Shown here one piece after another: positions 10,265 to 21,777 of a stretch of 64,000 bases of DNA (position 1 is the first letter of the stretch; every line of letters begins with the position of its first letter). The stretch is taken from the NCBI GenBank assembly GCA_030065125.1, contig JASJDM010000010.1, positions 1 to 64,000 of the forward strand, written 5' to 3'. The notes beneath the pieces were generated by a model. It was not told where the DNA came from and did no database searches. It saw only the letters and a list, made by a program, of their open reading frames with translations. A program made the translations under genes and the position numbers. The stretch is from Lysobacterales bacterium. GTDB lineage: Bacteria; Pseudomonadota; Gammaproteobacteria; Xanthomonadales; SZUA-38.

Positions 10265-11191
10265 GACCTGGGCACCACATCCCAGCTGCTGAAGCTGCTG
10301 GCCGACCAGAATCGGGTGCGTCTGCTGATCCTGCTGGAGCAGGAAGAGCTCACCGTGGCAGAGCTCGCGCAGCTGACCCTGCTGGCGCAGCCGCGGGTGT
10401 CCACCCATCTGGCCCGGCTGCGGGAAGCTGGGCTGGTCAGGGACAGAAAGTCCGGGGTCCAATCCTACTATCGGTCGGCCGAGGGGCAGCAGCCCGACGG
10501 CTACAACGCTATATGGTCCGCCATCAAATCACGCATCGACGACGCGATGCTGGAAGAAGACCGGGAGCGGCTCCCTGCCGTCCTGTCATCCAGGGCCAGC
10601 TCGAACAACTGGGCGGACAGCGTGGCGGGCTACATGGAGCGCCATTACTCCCCCGGCCGCACCTGGGAAGCCACCGCCCGGGCCATGCTGCAGCTGCTGG
10701 ACCTGGGCGACGTGCTGGACCTGGCCTCCGGCGACGGAGTGCTGGCCGAGCTGATGGCGGGCCGGGCCCGCAGCGTAACCTGCCTGGACTTCAGCGACAG
10801 GGTGGTTGCCGCCGGACGGCGGCGGTTGCGGAAATTCGGCAACGTGTCCTTCGAGTCCGGGGATATGCACCAGCTTCGGTTTGATGCCGAAAGCTTTGAC
10901 GTGGCCCTGCTGATGCACGCCCTGACCTACACTGAGCAACCTGCTCTGGTGGTGGCGGAAATCGCCCGCGTCCTGCGTCCGGGCGGTGTGCTGGTGGGCG
11001 CGACACTCAAGAAACACGCCCACAAGTCCGCCGTGGACCCATTTGACCACGTCAACATGGGATTCACGGTGAGAGAACTGAGCCGCATGTGCACCGAGGC
11101 GGGACTGCAGCCGGAAACCTGCGCCGTCACCTCCAAGGAAACCCGTGCACCCAACTTTGAGATCATAACCCTGCTGGCCAGGAAGCCCTGA
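10262..11191 (+). CDS. sahR: ArsR-family repressor with SAM-methyltransferase-like sensor domain (SahR type)
   Basis: A protein of about 309 residues joining an N-terminal winged-helix domain ([17 protein letters not shown], then [15 protein letters not shown] as recognition region) to a class I methyltransferase fold ([14 protein letters not shown] motif [15 protein letters not shown]). This fusion beside a methionine synthase gene matches SahR, a proteobacterial repressor of the SAM cycle that releases DNA on binding S-adenosylhomocysteine. The methyltransferase domain is thought to serve as the sensor. metH follows 2 bp downstream. The start is unusual: the best site is ATC at 10262, with AAGGA 7 bases upstream. 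The GTG at 10316 would delete 18 residues of the first helix. Function is confident; the start is not. Confidence 0.82.
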   Translation: MDLGTTSQLLKLLADQNRVRLLILLEQEELTVAELAQLTLLAQPRVSTHLARLREAGLVRDRKSGVQSYYRSAEGQQPDGYNAIWSAIKSRIDDAMLEEDRERLPAVLSSRASSNNWADSVAGYMERHYSPGRTWEATARAMLQLLDLGDVLDLASGDGVLAELMAGRARSVTCLDFSDRVVAAGRRRLRKFGNVSFESGDMHQLRFDAESFDVALLMHALTYTEQPALVVAEIARVLRPGGVLVGATLKKHAHKSAVDPFDHVNMGFTVRELSRMCTEAGLQPETCAVTSKETRAPNFEIITLLARKP

Positions 11192-11193
11192 AT

Positions 11194-14904
<3,711 letters not shown>

Positions 14905-14905
14905 C

Positions 14906-15712
14906 GTGAGCCGGGAACTGGCGGAACTCACCGAGTTCGCAATCCATACTGCGCGCCTGGCCGGCACCGAAGTCATCATGCCCAGCTACCGTATGGCCAG
15001 CGTGGAGTTCAAAGCCGACGGCACGGAAGTCACCGAGGCCGACCGGGACGGGGAGGCGTTGATCCGCAACCGTATCGAGGCCCACTGCCCCGACGCCGCC
15101 ATCCTGGGGGAGGAATTTGGCGGCGAGCGAAGCCCGCTTGCCGGCGATCAGTGGATTATCGACCCCATCGACGGCACACGCTCCTTCATCCTGGGGGTAC
15201 CACTGTTCGGTACCCTGATCGGCCTGCTGCGGGACGGCGAAGCCGTGCTGGGAGTGATGCACCTGCCGGCCCTGGACGAAACCCTCTACGCCAGCCGGGG
15301 CAATGGCTGCTGGTACGGGCTTGGTGGAAACGACCCGATCCAGGTCCGGCCCGATCCGATTGAGCGCCTGGACCAGGCCTTTGTTTCAGTCTCCGGTGTG
15401 CACGCCACCGAGGTTGAGCCGGTCCCGGGCCGCAACGTTCGCCTAGCGCCCCTGGTGCAGCAGGCGGATCGATTTCGCGTGGTGGGCGATTGCATTCAGC
15501 ACGCGCTGGTGTGCCGGGGCCGGCTGCATCTGGCGGTCGACACCATCATGTCGCCCTGGGATATCGCGGCGCTGATTCCCTGCGTGGAGGAGGCCGGCGG
15601 GTGCGTGGCAGCATTGGATCCCGATTCTGACAACATCACGTTTTCTGGCAGCCTGGTCAGTGCGGCGACTCGACCGCTGATGCAGCAGGCGGTCTGCCTG
15701 CTCAACGGCTGA
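14906..15712 (+). CDS. Inositol-monophosphatase family phosphatase (HisN-like)
   Basis: A 268-residue metal-dependent phosphatase. It has the metal-binding signatures GEEFGG (Glu69/Glu70), IDPIDGTRSF (Asp86, Asp89) and SPWDIAAL near residue 215. The family covers inositol-1-phosphatase, CysQ-type PAP phosphatase and HisN-type histidinol-phosphate phosphatase. The sequence around DPIDGTRSFI and the substrate region are closest to the HisN/IMPase group, but I cannot fix the substrate. It starts at GTG 14906, 1 bp after the metH stop, so it is translationally coupled; a sulfur-related role (removing PAP) would fit the context but is speculative. Confidence 0.85.
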   Translation: MSRELAELTEFAIHTARLAGTEVIMPSYRMASVEFKADGTEVTEADRDGEALIRNRIEAHCPDAAILGEEFGGERSPLAGDQWIIDPIDGTRSFILGVPLFGTLIGLLRDGEAVLGVMHLPALDETLYASRGNGCWYGLGGNDPIQVRPDPIERLDQAFVSVSGVHATEVEPVPGRNVRLAPLVQQADRFRVVGDCIQHALVCRGRLHLAVDTIMSPWDIAALIPCVEEAGGCVAALDPDSDNITFSGSLVSAATRPLMQQAVCLLNG

Positions 15713-15775
15713 CAGCAGAGCTGCCCGGCGGCTCTGATAGACTGCGGCTCACAGGAGAGCCGTAAAGGGGAATAC

Positions 15776-16174
15776 ATGTTCGATTACGAGTCGTTCAATG
15801 TCTGGGCCGTGCTGGTGGCGGCAGTGTCCAGCTTCATCATCGGCGGGCTGTGGTATGGCCCGCTTCTGGGTAAAGCCTGGATGGAAGCCTCCGGCATGAC
15901 CGAGGAAAAAATGCAGCAGGGCCACCCCGGCATGGTCTACGGCGGCGCCCTGGCCCTGCAGATGGTGGCCGCCTGGGTCATTGCCATGCTGGCCGCCGGC
16001 CAGGGCTGGCAAACCGGCCTGCATTGGGGACTGATGCTGGGAATCGGCGTGGCCGCGACCTCACACGGCGTGGACTGCCTTTTCGAACAGAAGCCCCTGA
16101 AGCTGTTCCTGGTCAACGGCGGCTACAAGATCGTCAACTACGCCGTCATGGGCCTGATCATCGGCGCCTGGTAA
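15776..16174 (+). CDS. DUF1761 small membrane protein
   Basis: A 132-residue integral membrane protein with about four hydrophobic segments (roughly 9-30, 52-75, 78-97 and 110-130). The N-terminal pattern FNVWAVLVAAVSSFIIGGLWYG and the later GKAWMEASGMTEE are typical of DUF1761, a family of unknown function. The ATG at 15776 follows AAGGGG at good spacing. It lies 63 bp after the phosphatase and 15 bp before the DUF1330 gene, in the same direction. Confidence 0.8.
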   Translation: MFDYESFNVWAVLVAAVSSFIIGGLWYGPLLGKAWMEASGMTEEKMQQGHPGMVYGGALALQMVAAWVIAMLAAGQGWQTGLHWGLMLGIGVAATSHGVDCLFEQKPLKLFLVNGGYKIVNYAVMGLIIGAW

Positions 16175-16189
16175 CCTGGAGGTCTCCCC

Positions 16190-16603
16190 ATGCATGTGGA
16201 TCCTACCCGCGAGCAGTTCGAACAGTTCAAGCAGCTGCCCCGGGATACACCCATCATGATGCTCAACCTCATCCGCCTGAAAGCGGAGACCACCTACCCC
16301 GACGGCAGCCGGTGCAGCGGCGCTGAAGCCTACCGGCGCTACGGCGAAACCAGCGGGCCGGTCTTCAGGAACCTGGGTGGTGAAATCGTCTGGCGCGGCC
16401 GCCCCGAAGGTGTGCTCATCGGCCCCGCCGACGAACACTGGGACATCGCCTTCATCGCCCGTTATCCCAATGCCGGGGCCTTTATGGCCATGGTCACCGA
16501 TCCAGACTACAAGCAGGCGGTGATCCACCGGACGGTTGCGGTCGAAGACAGCCGGTTGATCCGGATGGGTGAAAGTGGTCAGGGGGAGGGGTTTGCCGGC
16601 TGA
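16190..16603 (+). CDS. DUF1330-like protein
   Basis: A 137-residue soluble protein resembling DUF1330, a ferredoxin-like dimeric alpha-beta barrel family of unknown function. Visible family features are PIMMLNLIRLKAETTYPDG near the N-terminus, an aligned GGEIVWRGRPEGVLIGPADEHWD, and DPDYKQAVIHRTVAVEDSRL at the C-terminal side. It starts at ATG 16190 behind GGAGG at good spacing, 15 bp after the DUF1761 gene. It is the last gene before the repeat-rich stretch. Confidence 0.8.
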   Translation: MHVDPTREQFEQFKQLPRDTPIMMLNLIRLKAETTYPDGSRCSGAEAYRRYGETSGPVFRNLGGEIVWRGRPEGVLIGPADEHWDIAFIARYPNAGAFMAMVTDPDYKQAVIHRTVAVEDSRLIRMGESGQGEGFAG

Positions 16604-16691
16604 GGACGGCTAGGTTGATGGCGGAGAGAGAGCATAATTCGGCCGTCGGTCTCAGCCCTTCTGGGCTGCTTCGCTGCGCTTTGCTTGAATC

Positions 16692-16874
16692 GTCATCCTG
16701 AACTTGATTCAGGATCCATCGTCTATCCCGGAGTCCAAAATCGGGAGGAGTCCCAGACACCAAACAACGCCCTTAATCAAACAGCCAGCCCGAACAAAGC
16801 GGACACAGAATACGCTCTCAGATGGATCCTGAATCAAGTTCAGGAAGACGGTTTGAAGGTTGGCGCTTCGCGCC
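16692..16874. repeat. Inverted-repeat element (REP-like doublet) with hairpin tail
   Basis: GTCATCCTGAACTTGATTCA... at 16692-16720 is the reverse complement of 16821-16849, 29 bp with one mismatch, flanking 100 bp of non-coding sequence. Past the right arm, 16850-16874 ends in a GGCGC/GCGCC hairpin. The block 16821-16874 aligns without gaps to 17654-17707 with about six differences, so arm and hairpin form one unit. No ORF or transposase is inside. The 16604-16960 interval holds this element and, on its tRNA side, the tRNA-Ser hairpin; I see no gene. Confidence 0.8.
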
Positions 16875-16914
16875 GTTGTCGGGTTTCGAACCACTCGGGA
16901 TCATCAGCCGTCTG

Positions 16915-16969
16915 TCTCCGCCAGATATTGAAAAACCCGCTGCGCGGGCCTTTCAATATCTGGCGGAGA
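16915..16969 (-). repeat. Inverted copy of the tRNA-Ser 3' end forming a 19-bp hairpin
   Basis: 16915-16933 and 16951-16969 are perfect 19-bp inverted repeats. The right arm covers the last nine bases of tRNA-Ser (TCTCCGCCA) plus the ten bases that follow it; the left arm copies these in inverse orientation. In the tRNA primary transcript, the acceptor 3' strand could pair with this copy instead of with its own 5' strand. Confidence 0.85.
16931..16950 (-). terminator. Intrinsic terminator of tRNA-Ser
   Basis: On the minus strand, CCCGC-GCA-GCGGG is followed by TTTTT (16948 down to 16931), directly after the tRNA transcript. It is a short stem but is extended by the surrounding 19-bp inverted repeat, so it sits at the tip of a much longer hairpin. 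Confidence 0.75.
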
Positions 16970-17050
16970 GAGAGGGATTCGAACCCTCGGTACGCTTGCG
17001 CGCACAACGGTTTTCGAGACCGCCCCGTTCAACCACTCCGGCACCTCTCC
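16961..17050 (-). tRNA. tRNA-Ser (anticodon CGA)
   Basis: A 90-nt tRNA on the minus strand beginning GGAGAGGTGCCGG and ending CTCTCTCCGCCA, with the CCA encoded. The acceptor stem GGAGAG pairs with CTCTCC, the anticodon loop reads TCTCGAAAA with anticodon CGA (codon UCG), there is a long variable arm (GTGCGCGCAAGCGTAC) as in class II tRNAs, and the T-arm is GGGTTCGAATCCC. It closely resembles the E. coli serU-type tRNA-Ser(CGA). The flanking repeats are described separately. Confidence 0.97.
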
Positions 17051-17136
17051 GGGGCCGACAACTTACAAGGACGGGTAGACGGTGTCCAGCCCGCGCACAG
17101 ACATTCCCTTTCTTCCCTCATTCAGAACCCCACTGA

Positions 17137-17395
17137 CGTCATCCTGAACCATGTCCCGGACGCTGATCCGGGATCGGACTTCGCTATTCGCAACGCTGGT
17201 TCCATTGGGGTTTCGTTGCCTTCGCTTTGGCACGGTGGACCTGCATGGTGTCACTGACGATGGGTTCGCCAAAGGCTGGTGGTAGCGGATGGCAATGTGG
17301 CTTCGGGATTTCAGGTGGATCCTGAATTCATACAACCGCGAAGCGCGTTAAAAAAGTCATCCCGGACCCGATCCGGGATCGAGTTCAGGATGACG
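17137..17395. repeat. MITE-like unit with 13-bp terminal inverted repeats; contains direct-repeat copy A
   Basis: CGTCATCCTGAAC at 17137-17149 and GTTCAGGATGACG at 17383-17395 are perfect 13-bp inverted repeats bounding 259 bp. Inside, 17174-17327 is copy A of a 154-bp direct repeat whose copy B is at 17514-17667, exactly 340 bp on and without gaps (about 16 mismatches by hand count). Inner GATCCGGGATC segments at both sides add further symmetry. No coding region is credible here. The interval 17051-17711 holds only these repeats. Confidence 0.8.
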
Positions 17396-17487
17396 TTTTG
17401 TGGATTCGTTCATACACCGGGGCAACTGACCGCGTGACGGACGATGTTTTTATTACAGCGGACTCGCCAGATTCTGGTCAGTCGCGG

Positions 17488-17707
17488 CTTCGGGATTTCA
17501 GATGGATCCTGAATCGGACTTCGCTCTTCGCAACGCTGATTCCAGAAGGGTCTCGTTGCCTTCGCTTTGGCACGGTGGACCTGCATGGTGTCACTGTCGA
17601 TGGGTTCGCTAAAGGCTGGTGGCGACGGATGGCAATGCCGCTTCGGGTATTCAGATGGATCCTGAATCTAGTTCAGGATGACGTTTTTAAGGTGGGCGCT
17701 GCGCGCC
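17488..17707. repeat. Direct-repeat copy B with nested core and hairpin tail
   Basis: A short core copy (CTTCGGGATTTCAGATGGAT...) at 17488-17514 runs into copy B (17514-17667), which shares CTTTGGCACGGTGGACCTG and GGTGTCACTG with copy A. The core then repeats at 17641 and continues with TTCAGGATGACG and the GCGC hairpin also present at 16862-16874. The modular order (154-bp body, GGATCC core, TTCAGGATGACG, hairpin) suggests a mobile or recombining repeat family. Confidence 0.8.
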
Positions 17708-17715
17708 CTTTTTAT
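17694..17715. terminator. GGGCGC hairpin with T-run at end of YfcC gene
   Basis: GGGCGC-TGC-GCGCCC is followed on the plus strand by TTTTT. It abuts the stop codon of the minus-strand transporter gene, for which no T-run follows the stem, so as a terminator it would face plus-strand transcription from the repeat region. It also recurs as part of the repeat unit. Confidence 0.45.
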
Positions 17716-19112
17716 AGACCCAGAACCCCGCCGAAGTGAATCGAGATCACGATGAAAATCGCCGAAAGCGCCAGGATTTTCAACATCAGCGGCAACATGA
17801 ATCGAAACCACACGGTGTAAGGCACCCGTCCCAGGGCCAGGGCACCCATCACCAGGGCGCTGGTGGGCACGACCATGTTCGTGAAACCGTCGCCAAACTG
17901 AAAGGCCAGCACCGCGGTCTGCTGAGGAACGCCGGTCAGGGTGGCCAGGGGGGACATGATGGGCATGGTGACAAACGCCTGGCCGGTGCCCGATGGAATG
18001 AAAAAGTTGCACAGGGACTGCACGATCAGCATGCCGATGGCCGACACTTCCGCCGGCAATCCTTCCAGCAGCCCGGCAATGGAATGCACGATGGTGTCGA
18101 TGATCTGGCCGTCCTGGAGGACGATGGCAATGGCCCGTGCAAAACCCACGATCAGGGCTGGAGCCGCCATCTGGGCCGCGCCCTGAATAAAGGACTGGCT
18201 GGTCTCACTGGGAGACAAGCGCGCCAGAAAAGCAGCCACCAGCCCAATCCCCAGGAACAGCGCGTTCAGTTCCGAGATGTACCAGCCGTAGTTGGCGGTC
18301 CCGTAAACAAACAGGACCAGGCCGCCCATGAAAACCACCAGGATGGCCCATCGAACCGGGGTCATGCTGATATCCGCCGGTGCCTCGAACCCCTGGCTGT
18401 AGTCAACGTCCGCCACCAGGCTCTGGGAGGGATCCCGCCGGACTTTCATCGCGTAGCGATAGAGATGATGAAAGCCCACCGCCAGAAACACCAGCATCAT
18501 GACCAGTCGAAATGCCCAGCCTGATGTCAGCGGCACTCCGGCAAGGTTCTGGGCAATCAGCACGCCGAAGGGATTGATGCCCGCGCATCCCCAGCCAATG
18601 CCATAGGGGATCCAGACCATCCCCATTGCGGTCAGCCCATCCATACGCATGGCCAGGCACATGGTGACGATGATCGGAATCAGCGGGACGTACTCCTCCC
18701 CCATACCGATGGTGAAGGAACCCAGGGAGAACATGACGAAACACCCCAGCACCAGGATCCAGGGACTGTGCCCCAGCCTGGCGACGGCACCGTGCAGAGC
18801 CGCATCCACGGCGCCGGTTTTGCGCAGCACCTCGATCACCCCACCCACCAGGAAGATCAGAAAAATGATGTCCTGGGCATCGGCAAGGCCCTTGGTGACG
18901 CCGATCAGAAAATGCCACAGCGGCAGTGTCACTTCTGCCTCGTCCGCAACCGCCTGGTAGGTGCCCGCCACCACCATCATGCGGTCTGGATTGTCAGGGA
19001 ACGGCGTGCGGTCGAAGACGCCCTGGGGCACCAGGTAGGACAGCACCTGGGCAAACACCACGAAGGAGAAGATCAGCACCAGCGAGTCGATGTTGATGTG
19101 ACGCTTCGTCAA
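17712..19112 (-). CDS. YfcC/DcuC-type membrane transporter
   Basis: A 466-residue inner-membrane protein with about 11-12 hydrophobic helices and family motifs such as LIFLVGGVIEVLRKTGAVDAA, GMGEEYVPLIPI, and SLCNFFIPSGTGQAFVTMPI, matching the YfcC/C4-dicarboxylate anaerobic carrier family (PF03606). Members include dicarboxylate, arginine-ornithine and peptide-related transporters, so the substrate is open. The start is taken as TTG at 19112, preceded by CAGGAGGGCAG at good spacing; the longer frame to 19187 adds a Cys-rich, non-conserved leader. It is divergent from the PrpE-like gene, with 243 bp between. Confidence 0.85.
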   Translation of the reverse strand: MTKRHINIDSLVLIFSFVVFAQVLSYLVPQGVFDRTPFPDNPDRMMVVAGTYQAVADEAEVTLPLWHFLIGVTKGLADAQDIIFLIFLVGGVIEVLRKTGAVDAALHGAVARLGHSPWILVLGCFVMFSLGSFTIGMGEEYVPLIPIIVTMCLAMRMDGLTAMGMVWIPYGIGWGCAGINPFGVLIAQNLAGVPLTSGWAFRLVMMLVFLAVGFHHLYRYAMKVRRDPSQSLVADVDYSQGFEAPADISMTPVRWAILVVFMGGLVLFVYGTANYGWYISELNALFLGIGLVAAFLARLSPSETSQSFIQGAAQMAAPALIVGFARAIAIVLQDGQIIDTIVHSIAGLLEGLPAEVSAIGMLIVQSLCNFFIPSGTGQAFVTMPIMSPLATLTGVPQQTAVLAFQFGDGFTNMVVPTSALVMGALALGRVPYTVWFRFMLPLMLKILALSAIFIVISIHFGGVLGL

Positions 19113-19355
19113 TGCCCTGCCCTCCTGTATGACGCGGGGAGCATAGCAGCAATGGCGGCCGCAACACAGCCGGGGGTTTCGGGCCATCGGCCCGTCCGCG
19201 GATTGGACTATTGTCGAAGGGACAGCGCCCCCGGTGACCCTTCATAATATATTGTGTTATCGGGCTTTTTTCCCAAGTACAACTCCGGATCAACATAGGC
19301 AGATGACCGGCGTATGCTGCGCTCAGTGCAGAAATCAACAGCATGGATTGACGTT

Positions 19356-21263
19356 ATGTTTCAGCAGATTTATCAGAACTGGAAAGAGGATCCTTCAGCC
19401 TTCTGGGGTGAACAGGCCCATCGGGTGGACTGGGTCGAAGCGCCGAAAACCATCTTCGATGACAGCACGGGGCTGGATCGGTGGTATCCGGATGGGGTGC
19501 TGAACACCTGCTTCAACTGCGTGGACCGGCACGTGAACGCCGGACGCGCGGACCAGGCCGCATTCATCTACGATTCTCCCGTGACCACCCAAAAGGTTCG
19601 CATCAGCTACGGCGAACTGCTGGACCGGGTGCAGCTGGTGGCTGGCATGATGGCGGATCATGGCGTTGGCCATGGTGACCGGGTCATCATCTACATGCCC
19701 ATGATTCCGGAAACCGCCATTGCCGCGCTGGCATGCGCGCGGCTCGGCGCGGTCCACTCCATCGTTTTTGGCGGGTTCGCCCCGGCCGAACTGGCCACGC
19801 GGATCGACGACGCCCAACCCAAGCTGATCCTGTCGGCGTCCTGCGGGATTGAACCGTCCCGGGTGGTGGCCTACAAGCCGCTGCTGGACGGCGCCATTGA
19901 GCTGGCCCAGCACAAACCCGACGCCTGCATCATCTTCCAGCGCGACGTGGAGCAGGCTTCGATGATCGAGGGACGCGACCACGACTGGATGGCCCTGGAA
20001 GCTGATGCCCGCGACCGGAACCTGCGCCCCGACTGTGTTCCGGTCAAGGCTACCGACCCGCTGTACATCCTCTACACCTCAGGCACCACGGGAATTCCCA
20101 AGGGTGTGGTCAGGGACAACGGTGGGCACATGGTGGCCCTGACCTGGGCCATCGAAAACGTGTACGACATCCATCCCGGTGAAGTTTTCTGGTCCGCATC
20201 GGACATGGGCTGGGTGGTTGGCCACTCCTTTATCCTTTACGGCCCCCTGGCCATTGGCGCCACCAGCATCATCTACGAAGGCAAACCGGTGGGCACCCCT
20301 GACGCGGGAGCATTCTGGCGGGTCATCTCCGAGCACCGGGTCAAAGCCCTGTTTACCGCTCCCACCGCATTTCGGGCCATCAAGAAAGAAGACCCCGAAG
20401 GCGAACTCGTAAAACAGTACGACCTCACCCATTTCAAGGCCCTGTTCCTGGCCGGCGAGCGCGTTGACCCCGACACCATTGACTGGGCCGAGGGCAACCT
20501 GAAGGTTCCAGTTATCGACAACTGGTGGCAAACCGAAACCGGCTGGCCCATCTGCAGCAACCCCCTGGGCGTAGAGCTGCTGCCGGTGAAAAAAGGTTCA
20601 CCCACCCTGCCCATGCCGGGATATGACGTGCGCATCCTGGGTGAAGCCCAGGATGAAAAGGCCGCCGGAGAGTTCGGCACCATCGTGGTCAAGCTGCCTC
20701 TGCCCCCGGGCTGCCTGCCAACCCTGTGGCACAACGACGAAGGTTTTCGCAACTCCTACCTGACCGAATTCCCCGGCTACTACAACACCGGTGATGCGGG
20801 CTACCTGGACGAAGACGGCTACCTGTTCGTCATGTCACGCACGGACGACATCATCAATGTCGCTGGACACCGGCTGTCCACCGGCGGCATGGAGGAAATC
20901 CTGTCCGGCCACCATGACGTGGCGGAATGTGCAGTCCTGGGCGTGCGTGATGCGCTCAAGGGAGAGCTGCCGCTGGGCCTGGTGGTGCTCAACGACGGAG
21001 TGGACAGGCCGACCGAAGAGGTCCTGCAGGAATGTATCCAGCTGGTTCGCGCCGAGATGGGACCAGTTGCGGCATTCAAGCTGGTGGCCGCGGTCAAACG
21101 CCTGCCGAAAACCCGGTCCGGCAAGATCCTCCGCGGGACCATACGCAGCATTGCCAACGGAGACAGCTGGAAGATGCCGGCAACCATCGATGACCCGACC
21201 GTGCTGGATGAAATGGAATCCGCGCTGCAGGATATGGGTTACGCTCAGAACCACGCAGCCTGA
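19356..21263 (+). CDS. prpE: Propionyl-CoA synthetase-like acyl-CoA ligase
   Basis: A 635-residue adenylate-forming enzyme that would activate propionate (or acetate) to the CoA thioester. It has the P-loop-like YTSGTTGIPKGVV, the acetyl/propionyl-type AVHSIVFGGFAPAELATRI, the adenylate motif NWWQTETGWPI and the catalytic C-terminal lysine in PKTRSGKILRG. The N-terminal IYQNWKEDPSAFWGEQ matches PrpE-type enzymes. Both lengths are possible; the ATG at 19356 gives a normal N-terminus, while the frame also offers 19314. It stands alone, followed by a strong terminator. No prpBCD methylcitrate genes are in the window, and acetate cannot be excluded as substrate. Confidence 0.88.
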   Translation: MFQQIYQNWKEDPSAFWGEQAHRVDWVEAPKTIFDDSTGLDRWYPDGVLNTCFNCVDRHVNAGRADQAAFIYDSPVTTQKVRISYGELLDRVQLVAGMMADHGVGHGDRVIIYMPMIPETAIAALACARLGAVHSIVFGGFAPAELATRIDDAQPKLILSASCGIEPSRVVAYKPLLDGAIELAQHKPDACIIFQRDVEQASMIEGRDHDWMALEADARDRNLRPDCVPVKATDPLYILYTSGTTGIPKGVVRDNGGHMVALTWAIENVYDIHPGEVFWSASDMGWVVGHSFILYGPLAIGATSIIYEGKPVGTPDAGAFWRVISEHRVKALFTAPTAFRAIKKEDPEGELVKQYDLTHFKALFLAGERVDPDTIDWAEGNLKVPVIDNWWQTETGWPICSNPLGVELLPVKKGSPTLPMPGYDVRILGEAQDEKAAGEFGTIVVKLPLPPGCLPTLWHNDEGFRNSYLTEFPGYYNTGDAGYLDEDGYLFVMSRTDDIINVAGHRLSTGGMEEILSGHHDVAECAVLGVRDALKGELPLGLVVLNDGVDRPTEEVLQECIQLVRAEMGPVAAFKLVAAVKRLPKTRSGKILRGTIRSIANGDSWKMPATIDDPTVLDEMESALQDMGYAQNHAA

Positions 21264-21276
21264 CGCCGGAATCAGA

Positions 21277-21305
21277 CGCGCCCCGGAAATCCGGGGCGCG
21301 GTTTT
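21277..21305 (+). terminator. Intrinsic terminator after prpE
   Basis: CGCGCCCCGG and CCGGGGCGCG form a perfect 10-bp stem around AAAT, followed by GTTTT, 13 bp after the prpE stop. The stem could also serve the opposing GFA gene ending at 21340. Confidence 0.85.
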
Positions 21306-21339
21306 CGAGAGCGATTTGATGTAACGGCCGCGTCCAGAT

Positions 21340-21762
21340 TCAGGGGTGTTGCTCGACGCCTTCCGGGAAAGTGGCCCAGGACGGAGCGCGCGAAGTAAAA
21401 ACCACCGCGTCCGGCTGGAACGCACCGGGCTCGTCCAGGCTGCCTGCAGCAACACCCACCACATCGTCGCCGGGCATGTAATGCTTCTGGTCGACTTCGG
21501 GATAGATCAGTAAACTGCTGCCGCATTGCGGACAGAATGCCCGGTGTATAGTCGCGCCGCTGTCAGCGGTGACAGCGTAGTGCCGGACCGATCCCGAAGT
21601 GAGGTGGAATGCGCTGCGCATGCCGCCGACGATGAACATCTTGTCGGTACCGGTAAAGTACTGACAATCCCGACAGCAGCACATGTGCTTGAACAGCGGC
21701 GGAGCCTCCAGCTGGTAGCGGACGGCGCCGCATCGACACCCCCCGGTGATGACCTCGGTCAC
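21340..21762 (-). CDS. GFA family (Mss4-like) zinc-binding protein
   Basis: A 140-residue protein of the GFA/glutathione-dependent formaldehyde-activating family (PF04828). The zinc ligands are visible as GGCRCGAVRY, HMCCCRDCQ and FCPQCGSSLL. Despite the family name, most members have unknown substrates. It starts at GTG 21762, 15 bp after the asnA stop on the same strand, so the two are probably cotranscribed. There is no formaldehyde-metabolism neighbour, so no pathway is assigned. Confidence 0.88.
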   Translation of the reverse strand: MTEVITGGCRCGAVRYQLEAPPLFKHMCCCRDCQYFTGTDKMFIVGGMRSAFHLTSGSVRHYAVTADSGATIHRAFCPQCGSSLLIYPEVDQKHYMPGDDVVGVAAGSLDEPGAFQPDAVVFTSRAPSWATFPEGVEQHP

Positions 21763-21777
21763 GACCCTGGACGCAGG

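Noticed and set aside
16862..16914. A second tRNA or pseudo-tRNA on the plus strand near TTCGAACC
   Set aside because: The TTCGAACC block resembles a T-loop, but no matching acceptor and anticodon stems occur at the right spacing.
16494..17257. Open frames across the repeats with peptides such as RWILNQVQDD
   Set aside because: They are translations of the GGATCCTGAATC repeat; the same peptide appears in different frames at each copy and no homologue-like domain or ribosome site supports them.
16600..17711. Genomic island or prophage attachment at tRNA-Ser
   Set aside because: No integrase, phage or plasmid gene is present and the flanking genes look native; the inverted tRNA-end copy alone does not show integration.
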